Shown: piece after piece, positions 49,437 through 57,472 of the stretch | Layout of the letters: every line of letters begins with the position of its first letter | Numbering within the stretch: position 1 is the first letter of the stretch | Assembly: GCF_937958535.1 (NCBI RefSeq) | Contig: NZ_CALGNQ010000033.1 | Span: 1-57,472, forward strand | DNA: 57,472 nt | Direction: 5' to 3' | DNA from: an uncultured Georgenia sp. | GTDB taxonomy: Bacteria; Actinomycetota; Actinomycetes; Actinomycetales; Actinomycetaceae | Program-made: the position numbers and the translations under genes | The notes under the pieces: generated by a model | Database searches by the model: none | The model's input: the letters and a program-made list of their open reading frames with translations, nothing else | Told to the model about the DNA's origin: nothing

Positions 49437-50689
49437 GGACCTCCCTCGACCCCGCCACGCTCGACACCGTCGAGTCCCACCTCGCCGCCACCGACCGGCA
49501 CCTGGCCACCGGCTACCCCGGCGACGACGGCTCGCGCCAGCCCGTCCACACCGTCTACGTCCCCGCCGACCGCTACCACGCCGGCCTGGCCCGCGCGTGG
49601 GGCGACCGGGCGCGGGAGATCCTCGCCGCCAACGGCGGCACCCAGGCGCTGCTCGCGGCCGTCGGCGTCCGGGAGGACCTGCGCGAGTCCGTCGGCGCCC
49701 TGGTGGAGGACAAGCTCGCCCGCGAGCCGGTGGAGGACCTGCGGGTCGACCTCGAGGACGGCTACGGCACCCGGGACGACGAGGAGGAGGACCGCGCGGT
49801 CCTCGCGGCGGCCGCCGGGCTGCGCGAGGAGCTCACCGCGGGCACCGCGACCCCGTTCCTCGGCATCCGGGTCAAGTGCCTGGAGCGCGCGACCCGGAGC
49901 CGCGGGCTGCGCACCCTGGACCTGTTCGTCAGCGCGCTGGCCACGAGCGGGGAGCTGCCCGACGGCCTCGTCCTCACCCTGCCGAAGGTGACGACGGTCG
50001 AGCAGGTCGAGGCCATGGTGCTCGTGTGCGAGCGCCTGGAGGAGGCGCTCGGCCTGCCCGCGGGGCGACTCCGCTTCGAGGTGCAGGTGGAGACCCCCCA
50101 GGTCATCCTCGGCGCCGACGGCACGGCGACGGTGGCCCGGATCCTCCACGGCAGCCGGGGCCGGGTGAGCGGCCTGCACTACGGCACCTACGACTACTCC
50201 GCCTCCCTCGGCATCGCCGCCGCACACCAGACGCTGGAGCACCCGGCCGCCGACCACGCCAAGGCGGTCATGCAGCTGGCGGCCGCCGGCACCGGTGTCC
50301 GGCTGTCCGACGGCTCGACCAACGTGCTGCCGGTGGGGGAGGTGGACCAGGTGCACGCCGCGTGGGCCAACCACGGGCGCCTCGTCCTGCGCTCGCTGGC
50401 GCGGGGCTACTACCAGGGCTGGGACATGCACCCCGGGCACCTGCCGAGCCGGTTCGCCGCCACCTACGCCTTCTACCGCGAGGGCTTCGCCCCGGCGGCC
50501 CAGCGGCTGCGGGCCTACCTCCACGGCCAGGAGGGCGGGGTCATGGACGAGCCCGCCACCGCCAAGGCGCTGGCGTGGTTCCTCCAGCGCGGCCTGGACT
50601 GCGGCGCGCTGACCACCGCCGAGCTGGCCGAGCACGCCGGCTGCGGCCCGGCCGACCTCGCGGGGCTGCTGGGACGGTCACCGGCCTGA
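49433..50689 (+). CDS. DUF6986 protein, HpcH/HpaI-aldolase-like; possible malate-forming enzyme
   Basis: 418 residues. Resembles the phosphoenolpyruvate/pyruvate-barrel group (HpcH/HpaI, CitE, malate synthase): DLRVDLEDGYG with a metal-binding-type acidic cluster, GIRVKCLE, VLTLPKVTTVEQVEA, and FEVQVETPQVILG with a Glu typical of the C-C lyase site. The family has no assigned reaction that I know of. It is translationally coupled to malic enzyme in a glyoxylate-producing locus, which lacks a malate synthase gene. Production of malate from glyoxylate plus acetyl-CoA is a hypothesis from fold and context only. Confidence 0.75.
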   Translation: MRTSLDPATLDTVESHLAATDRHLATGYPGDDGSRQPVHTVYVPADRYHAGLARAWGDRAREILAANGGTQALLAAVGVREDLRESVGALVEDKLAREPVEDLRVDLEDGYGTRDDEEEDRAVLAAAAGLREELTAGTATPFLGIRVKCLERATRSRGLRTLDLFVSALATSGELPDGLVLTLPKVTTVEQVEAMVLVCERLEEALGLPAGRLRFEVQVETPQVILGADGTATVARILHGSRGRVSGLHYGTYDYSASLGIAAAHQTLEHPAADHAKAVMQLAAAGTGVRLSDGSTNVLPVGEVDQVHAAWANHGRLVLRSLARGYYQGWDMHPGHLPSRFAATYAFYREGFAPAAQRLRAYLHGQEGGVMDEPATAKALAWFLQRGLDCGALTTAELAEHAGCGPADLAGLLGRSPA

Positions 50690-50752
50690 CCGGGCCTGCC
50701 TGCCGCCGGCCTGACCGGGCCATCTCCGGCCCGCCGCCGGCCTGACCGGGCC
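50681..50752 (+). repeat. Three copies of a 16-base repeat at the gene end
   Basis: CCGGCCTGACCGGGCC at 50681-50696, 50706-50721 and 50737-50752, spaced 25 and 31 bases. The first copy contains the stop codon of the DUF6986 gene. A related GC-rich stretch continues to about 50870 with repeated GACCTCACCG; no gene is visible there. Confidence 0.75.
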
Positions 50753-50875
50753 ACCTCCCCGCCGCCGGCCTCGCCATCCCGAGCGGCTGCACCGCCCGAC
50801 CTCGCCCTCGCGCCTGACCGCCGGCCGGCCCGACCTCACCGCCGACCTCACCGACCGACCGGCCCAGGTGGCGAC

Positions 50876-50907
50876 GAGCCCCGCGCAGGCCCGCCTGCGC
50901 GGGGCTC
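50876..50907 (+). terminator. Strong terminator of the uraD-DUF6986 operon
   Basis: GAGCCCCGCGCAGGC, two bases, then GCCTGCGCGGGGCTC followed by TT: a 15-bp perfect inverted repeat 187 bases behind the last gene and directly before the next promoter. Confidence 0.8.
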
Positions 50908-50936
50908 TTGACCGTCTCCGCACCACCCAGTAGTGT
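50908..50936 (+). promoter_or_regulatory. hyi operon promoter
   Basis: -35 TTGACC and -10 TAGTGT with an ideal 17-base spacer; start site near 50943. Confidence 0.7.
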
Positions 50937-50945
50937 TTCGATATA

Positions 50946-50961
50946 GGGAATCAAAGTTCCA
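50946..50961. promoter_or_regulatory. IclR-type operator C, before hyi
   Basis: GGGAA-TCAAAG-TTCCA. It begins 9 bases after the -10 box, at the transcription start, a repressor position like operator D. Confidence 0.65.
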
Positions 50962-50981
50962 CAATGCGAAAGGTGCCGACG

Positions 50982-51797
50982 ATGGCGCAGCACATCCCGT
51001 ACACGGTGAACTGCTCGATCCTCCTCACCGACCTCCCGCTCCACGAGCGGCCCGCAGCGGCCCGGGCGGCGGGGTTCGACGGCGTGGAGCTGTGGTGGCC
51101 CTTCGCCACCTCCACCCCCGCCGCCGACGAGGTCGACGCCTTCGTCCGCGCGATCCGCGACGCCGGCGTCCAGCTCACCGGGCTGAACTTCAACGCCGGC
51201 GACATGCCCGGCGGTGACCGGGGCCTGGTCTCGTGGCCGGCGCGCTCGGCCGAGCTGCGCGAGAACCTCGACGTCGTCACCGAGATCGGCGAACGCACCG
51301 GCTGCCGCGCCTTCAACGCGCTCTACGGCAACCGGGTCGCCGGGGAGGACCCCGCGGCCCAGGACGCGCTGGGGGCGGAGAACCTCGCCCTCGCCGCCCG
51401 GGCCGTCGCCCGCATCGGCGGGACGGTGCTGCTGGAGCCGGTCTCCGGCGCCGACGCCTACCCGCTGCGCACCTCCGGCGACGTCGTCGCGGTGCTGGAC
51501 CGGGTGCGCGACGAGCACGGCGCCACCAACCTCGGGCTGCTCCTCGACGTCTACCACCTCGCCGTCAACGGCGCCGACGTCGAGGCCGAGATGTCCGCCT
51601 ACCGCGACCGCATCGCCCACGTCCAGATCGCCGACGCCCCCGGCCGGGGCGCCCCCGGCAGCGGTGAGCTGCCGATCCGGCGCTGGATCGAGGACCTGCG
51701 CGCCGGCGGCTACACCGGCCCGATCGGCCTGGAGTACAAGACCGCCGACCCCGACCCCTTCGCCTGGCTCCCGCGCGCGGAGCGCGCGGCGCGCTGA
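50982..51797 (+). CDS. hyi: Hydroxypyruvate isomerase
   Basis: 271 residues, xylose-isomerase-like TIM barrel. Interconverts hydroxypyruvate and tartronate semialdehyde. GFDGVELWWPF, LLEPVSG, LLLDVYHLAVNG and HVQIADAPGRGAPGSGE are the family motifs, with Glu/Asp/His metal ligands in them. ATG 50982 has AAAGG 8 bases upstream; an earlier in-frame ATG at 50964 lies 3 bases behind operator C and has no RBS. First gene of the glyoxylate-to-glycerate unit. Confidence 0.92.
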   Translation: MAQHIPYTVNCSILLTDLPLHERPAAARAAGFDGVELWWPFATSTPAADEVDAFVRAIRDAGVQLTGLNFNAGDMPGGDRGLVSWPARSAELRENLDVVTEIGERTGCRAFNALYGNRVAGEDPAAQDALGAENLALAARAVARIGGTVLLEPVSGADAYPLRTSGDVVAVLDRVRDEHGATNLGLLLDVYHLAVNGADVEAEMSAYRDRIAHVQIADAPGRGAPGSGELPIRRWIEDLRAGGYTGPIGLEYKTADPDPFAWLPRAERAAR

Positions 51798-51831
51798 GCC
51801 GCCCGGACCCGACCTACGGAAGAGACGCGAC

Positions 51832-52710
51832 ATGAGCACCATCGCCTTCATCGGCCTCGGCATCATGGGCAGCCCGATGGCCGTCCACCTGCAGAACGCC
51901 GGCCACACCGTCATCGGCTACAACCGCACCCCGGAGAAGACCGGGCCGCTCGTCGCGGCCGGCGGCCGGGCCGCCTCCTCGGTCGCCGAGGCGGTGGCCG
52001 ACGCCGACGTCGTGGCCGTCATGGTCCCCGACTCTCCCGACGTCACCGAGGTCCTCACCGGTGAGGACGGGGTGTTCGCCGCGGCCCGCCCCGGCACGCT
52101 GGTCATCGACTTCTCCAGCATCCGGCCCGACGTCACCGTCCAGCTCGCCGAGCAGGCCCGGGAGCGCGGCTTCCGCTACCTCGACGCCCCCGTCTCCGGG
52201 GGCGAGGCCGGCGCGAAGAACGCGGCGCTGTCGATCATGGTCGGCGGCACGGAGGAGGACTTCGCCGCGGCCGAGGAGATCTTCGGGGCCGTCGGCAGGA
52301 CGGTCGTCCACGTCGGCCCGTCCGGCTCCGGGCAGACCGTCAAGGCCGCCAACCAGCTCATCGTCGCCGGGCACATCGCCCTCCTCGCCGAGGCCGTCGT
52401 CTTCCTCGAGGCCTACGGCGTGGACACCACCGCGGCGATCGAGGTGCTCGGCGGTGGGCTCGCCGGCTCGGCCGTGCTCGACCAGAAGGCGGGCAAGATG
52501 CTCGACCGCGAGTTCGAGCCGGGCTTCCGCATCGACCTCCACCACAAGGACCTGGGGATCTTCACCTCCGCCGCCCGCGAGCAGGGCGTCGTCGCCCCGA
52601 TGGGCGCCCTCGTCGCCCAGCTCATGGCCGCCGCCCGCGCCGCGGGCGACGGGTCCCTGGACCACTCCGGCCTCTTCCGCACCACCTCCCGCCTCTCCGG
52701 GCGCGAGTGA
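51832..52710 (+). CDS. glxR: Tartronate semialdehyde reductase
   Basis: 292 residues, 3-hydroxyisobutyrate dehydrogenase family. N-terminal Rossmann motif FIGLGIMGSPMA, substrate motif DAPVSGGEAGAKNAALSIM in part (APVSGGEAGAK), catalytic Lys in GQTVKAANQLIV, and the C-terminal LHHKDLGI. Reduces tartronate semialdehyde from Gcl to D-glycerate with NAD(P)H. Context between hyi and gcl makes GlxR the best name. Confidence 0.93.
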   Translation: MSTIAFIGLGIMGSPMAVHLQNAGHTVIGYNRTPEKTGPLVAAGGRAASSVAEAVADADVVAVMVPDSPDVTEVLTGEDGVFAAARPGTLVIDFSSIRPDVTVQLAEQARERGFRYLDAPVSGGEAGAKNAALSIMVGGTEEDFAAAEEIFGAVGRTVVHVGPSGSGQTVKAANQLIVAGHIALLAEAVVFLEAYGVDTTAAIEVLGGGLAGSAVLDQKAGKMLDREFEPGFRIDLHHKDLGIFTSAAREQGVVAPMGALVAQLMAAARAAGDGSLDHSGLFRTTSRLSGRE

Positions 52711-52729
52711 CCACCCCTGAGGAGACACC

Positions 52730-54505
<1,776 letters not shown>

Positions 54506-54506
54506 C

Positions 54507-55646
54507 ATGACCCACGTCCTGCTCGCCCCCGACAAGTTCAAGGGCTCGCTCACCGCGGCCCAGGTCGCGGCCCACCTCGCCGCCGGCCTGCGCCGCGCCG
54601 CGCCCGGCACCACCGTGGACGAGCTGCCCGTGGCCGACGGCGGCGAGGGCACGGTCGCCGCCGCCCTCGCCGCCGGCTACACGCCGGTCGAGCTCCGGGC
54701 CACCGGACCGCTCGGGGTGCCCGTCGCCACCCGGTACGCGCGCCGCGGCGACACGGCCGTGGTGGAGATGGCCGCGGTGAGCGGGCTGGAGATGGTCGAC
54801 CCCACGCCGGCGACGGCCGGGGCGGCCACCTCCCGCGGCGTGGGCGAGCTCATCGCCCACGCCCTGGACGCAGGGGCCCGGACCGTCGTCGTCGGGATCG
54901 GCGGGTCGGCGAGCACCGACGGCGGGGCGGGGATGCTCGCCGCGCTCGGCGCCCGCCTCACCGGCCCCCACGGGCCGCTGCCCGACGGCGGCGCCCACCT
55001 GCGCGACGTCGTCGCCGTCGACCTCACCGGACTCCACCCCGGCCTGGCCGAGGCGACCGTGAGGCTGGCCAGTGACGTGGACAACCCGCTGCTCGGCCCG
55101 GACGGGGCCGCGGCCGTCTACGCACCACAGAAGGGGGCCGACCCGGCCGGGGTCGCCGCGCTGGAGGCGGGGCTCGCGGCGTTCGTCACCGCCCTGGAGC
55201 GCGCCGGGGTCCCCGGCGCGCGCGACCTGGCGCAGGCCCCCGGCGCGGGCGCCGCCGGGGGAGTGGGGTACGCCTGCCTCCTCCTCGGCGCCGACCGCCG
55301 ACCGGGGATCGAGGAGGTCCTCGCGCTCACCGGCTTCGCCGACCGCCTCGCCGGGGCCGACCTCGTCGTCACCGGCGAGGGCAGCCTCGACGAGCAGTCG
55401 CTCCACGGCAAGGCCCCGGTCGGGGTGGCGCGCGCCGCCGCCCGGGCCGGGGTCCCCACGGTCGCCGTCTGCGGCCGGTCCACGCTCACCGCCGCCCAGG
55501 CCCGCGCCGCGGGCCTGCGGTCCGTCTACGCTCTGAGCACGCTCGAGCCGGACACCACCCGCTCCATCGCCGCGGCCGGGCCGCTGCTCGAGCGCCTCGC
55601 GGCCACCATCGCCACCGAGCACCTCGTCCCCACGGAGACGCCATGA
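54507..55646 (+). CDS. glxK: Glycerate kinase
   Basis: 379 residues, type I glycerate kinase (GarK/GlxK family). APDKFKGSLTAAQVA at the start, VADGGEGTVAA and GIGGSASTDGGAGMLAALGA, and TGEGSLDEQSLHGKAP are signature motifs. Phosphorylates glycerate (2-phosphoglycerate in this family) for glycolysis. Starts one base after the gcl stop and overlaps allB (ATGA). Confidence 0.94.
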   Translation: MTHVLLAPDKFKGSLTAAQVAAHLAAGLRRAAPGTTVDELPVADGGEGTVAAALAAGYTPVELRATGPLGVPVATRYARRGDTAVVEMAAVSGLEMVDPTPATAGAATSRGVGELIAHALDAGARTVVVGIGGSASTDGGAGMLAALGARLTGPHGPLPDGGAHLRDVVAVDLTGLHPGLAEATVRLASDVDNPLLGPDGAAAVYAPQKGADPAGVAALEAGLAAFVTALERAGVPGARDLAQAPGAGAAGGVGYACLLLGADRRPGIEEVLALTGFADRLAGADLVVTGEGSLDEQSLHGKAPVGVARAAARAGVPTVAVCGRSTLTAAQARAAGLRSVYALSTLEPDTTRSIAAAGPLLERLAATIATEHLVPTETP

Positions 55647-57019
55647 GCACCGACCACGACCTCGTCGTCCGCGCCGCCCGCGCCGTCACCCCGGAGGGGG
55701 TTCGCGGCGTCGAGGTCGGCGTCGACGGCGGGCGGATCACCGCCGTCACCCCGCTCGGTGCGGGACTGCGCGGCAGCGACACCCTCGAGCTCGCCGCCGA
55801 CGAGGTGCTCCTGCCCGGTCTGGTCGACACCCACGTCCACGTCAACGAGCCGGGCCGTACCGAGTGGGAGGGCTTCGCCTCCGCCACCCGCGCGGCCGCC
55901 GCCGGCGGGGTGACGACGATCATCGACATGCCGCTCAACTCCATCCCCCCGACCACCACCGTGGCGAACCTGGAGGTCAAGCGGGAGCGGGCGGCGCGCT
56001 CGGCCCACGTCGACGTCGGCTTCTGGGGCGGGGCGGTGCCCGGCAACAACGCCGACCTGGCCCCGCTGCACGAGGCCGGCGTCTTCGGTTTCAAGTGCTT
56101 CCTCATCGACTCCGGGGTGCCCGAGTTCGGGCACCTGTCGCCCGCGGAGCTGCGCACCACCCTGGAGACGCTCACCGACCTGGGCGCCCTGCTCATCGTC
56201 CACGCCGAGGACCCGGCCACCGTCGCCGGCGCCCCGCAGCCGCACGGCCGCCGCTACGCCGACTTCCTCGCCTCCCGGCCCCCGGCGGCGGAGTCCTCGG
56301 CCGTCGCCCTCGTGCTCGAGGCGGCCCGCGCCACGGGCGGCCGGGCCCATATCCTCCACCTGTCCGACGCCGACTGCCTGCCGCTCGTCGCGGCGGCCCG
56401 CGCCGACGGCGTGCGGGTCACCGTGGAGACCTGCCCCCACTACCTCACGCTCTGCGCCGAGGACGTGCCCGACGGCGCGACCTCCTACAAGTGCTGCCCG
56501 CCCATCCGCGGCACCGACAACCGCGACCGGCTGTGGCAGGGCCTGCTCGACGGTGTCATCGACGTCGTCGTCACCGACCACTCCCCGTCCACCCCCGACC
56601 TCAAGGCGCTGGACACCGGCGACTTCGGCACGGCGTGGGGCGGGGTCGCCTCCCTCCAGCTCGGCCTCGCGGTCGTGTGGACCGAGGCCCGCCGCCGGGG
56701 AGTGCCGCTGGAGTCGGTCGTACAGTGGATGTCCGCCGGCACCGCCGACCTCGTCGGACTGTCCCGCAAGGGAGCCATCGCCCCCGGCCGCGACGCCGAC
56801 CTCGTCGTCTTCGCCCCCGACGAGCGCGTGGTGGTCGACCCGGCGCGGCTCTACCACCGCAACCCGGTCACCCCCTACGCCGGCCGCGAGCTCACCGGCG
56901 CGGTACGGCGCACCCTGCTGCGCGGCCGGGAGGTCACCGAAACCCCCGCCGGCACCCTGCTCCACCGCGCGGAGCGCACCGTCCAGACCGTCCCGTCCCA
57001 CGAGGAGGACCGCCGATGA
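55643..57019 (+). CDS. allB: Allantoinase
   Basis: 458 residues, cyclic amidohydrolase. H64-x-H66 in DTHVHVNEPGRTEWEGF, the carboxylated K151 in FGFKCFLID, HAED, TCPHYL and VVTDHSPST complete the binuclear metal site; FKCF distinguishes allantoinase from dihydropyrimidinase. Opens allantoin to allantoate. It follows glycerate kinase with a 4-base overlap and is coupled by ATGA to a peroxiredoxin. Confidence 0.95.
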   Translation: MSTDHDLVVRAARAVTPEGVRGVEVGVDGGRITAVTPLGAGLRGSDTLELAADEVLLPGLVDTHVHVNEPGRTEWEGFASATRAAAAGGVTTIIDMPLNSIPPTTTVANLEVKRERAARSAHVDVGFWGGAVPGNNADLAPLHEAGVFGFKCFLIDSGVPEFGHLSPAELRTTLETLTDLGALLIVHAEDPATVAGAPQPHGRRYADFLASRPPAAESSAVALVLEAARATGGRAHILHLSDADCLPLVAAARADGVRVTVETCPHYLTLCAEDVPDGATSYKCCPPIRGTDNRDRLWQGLLDGVIDVVVTDHSPSTPDLKALDTGDFGTAWGGVASLQLGLAVVWTEARRRGVPLESVVQWMSAGTADLVGLSRKGAIAPGRDADLVVFAPDERVVVDPARLYHRNPVTPYAGRELTGAVRRTLLRGREVTETPAGTLLHRAERTVQTVPSHEEDRR

Positions 57020-57472
57020 CCCGGCTCAGCCCCGGCGACACCGCCCCCGACTTCACCCTGCCCGCCGCCGACGGCAGCACCGTCGCCCTGGCCGACGTCC
57101 TGGCCGAGGCACGCGAGGGCGTCGTCGTGTACTTCTACCCGAAGGCCGGTACCCCCGGCTGCACCACCGAGGCCTGCGACTTCCGCGACAACCTCGCCTC
57201 GCTCAAGGGGGCCGGCTACACCGTGCTGGGGGTCTCCACCGACCCGATCCCCGACCTCCGGGCCTTCGCCGCCGCCGAGCACCTCACCTTCCCGCTGCTC
57301 TCCGACGCCGACCACGCCGTGGCCGAGGCCTACGGCACGTGGGGGCCCAAGACGGTCGACGGACGGACCTTCGACGGTGTCCACCGCTCCACCTTCGTCA
57401 TCGACCCGGACGGCACGATCCGCTCCGCCCAGTACGACGTCCAGGCCCAGGGCCACGTCGCCGCCCTGCGCG
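57016..57472 (+). CDS. bcp: Thiol peroxidase, Bcp/PrxQ family, 3' end cut
   Basis: 152 residues visible; the last few codons lie beyond the right edge. Thioredoxin fold with PGDTAPDFTLPAADG, the peroxidatic C49 in GTPGCTTEACDF and resolving C54 at the PrxQ spacing, plus RSTFVIDPDG. Reduces H2O2 and organic peroxides. ATG 57016 overlaps the allB stop, so it is made with the allantoin enzymes, in a locus whose uricase (and oxidase side activity of XDH) makes H2O2. Confidence 0.9.
   Translation, partial: MTRLSPGDTAPDFTLPAADGSTVALADVLAEAREGVVVYFYPKAGTPGCTTEACDFRDNLASLKGAGYTVLGVSTDPIPDLRAFAAAEHLTFPLLSDADHAVAEAYGTWGPKTVDGRTFDGVHRSTFVIDPDGTIRSAQYDVQAQGHVAALR

Noticed and set aside
50964..50981. Earlier ATG of hyi at 50964
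   Set aside because: It lies 3 bases behind the operator with no ribosome-binding site; ATG 50982 has AAAGG at good distance and gives the standard N-terminus.

Overview
The window is very GC-rich, gene-dense DNA from an actinobacterium. The evidence is an AdnAB-type helicase-nuclease pair, the E1/E2 fusion Kgd, ftsE-ftsX followed by a cell-wall hydrolase, pervasive 4-base start/stop overlaps, and -10 boxes placed directly before GTG/ATG starts (leaderless mRNAs). Gene content fits Micrococcales (Intrasporangiaceae/Ornithinimicrobium-like), but the family is a guess.

Left part (1-31,218), housekeeping and envelope. The 3' end of adnA and all of adnB are followed by a Bcr/CflA-type MFS exporter with a 45-residue membrane peptide, then prfB, ftsE, ftsX and a coiled-coil M23 hydrolase. 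On the minus strand lie an SGNH-hydrolase-like gene, kgd and a two-component system. Then come two CNNM/CBS membrane proteins with a possible upstream short ORF, two related M23 endopeptidases (one with a nine-unit acidic Pro/Thr repeat), a GDPD, a TetR regulator, a methyltransferase, a thioredoxin-reductase-like flavoprotein with a divergent XRE-cupin regulator, tRNA-Arg(CCG), a Pro/Glu-rich membrane protein, argS, lysA and a decayed TIGR02569-type gene.

Right part (31,219-57,472), one large purine-catabolism locus. Guanine enters by an AzgA-like permease and is deaminated by GuaD. XdhA/XdhB with XdhC oxidise hypoxanthine/xanthine to urate, and an 8-oxoguanine deaminase also yields urate. 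Uricase, UraH and UraD convert urate to allantoin. AllB opens allantoin, and a ureidoglycine aminohydrolase acts further down. Glyoxylate is used through Gcl, GlxR, Hyi and glycerate kinase. A malic enzyme translationally coupled to a DUF6986/HpcH-HpaI-like protein suggests a second glyoxylate-to-malate-to-pyruvate route. Two NCS2 xanthine/urate-type permeases and a peroxiredoxin complete the locus. Allantoate hydrolysis and ureidoglycolate cleavage genes are not in the window.

Regulation. An IclR-family gene sits in the middle of the locus. I found a 16-bp element, TGAAA-N6-TTCCR with small variations, in front of every main promoter of the locus (guaD, IclR, the allE/xdhA divergent region, uraD, hyi). 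At guaD and xdhA it lies 6 bp upstream of the -35 box. At uraD and hyi it lies just downstream of the -10 box. This suggests one regulator that activates one set and represses the other. No intergenic stretch exceeds 300 bases; the longest (50,690-50,981) holds short repeats, a strong terminator, a promoter and one of these operators.
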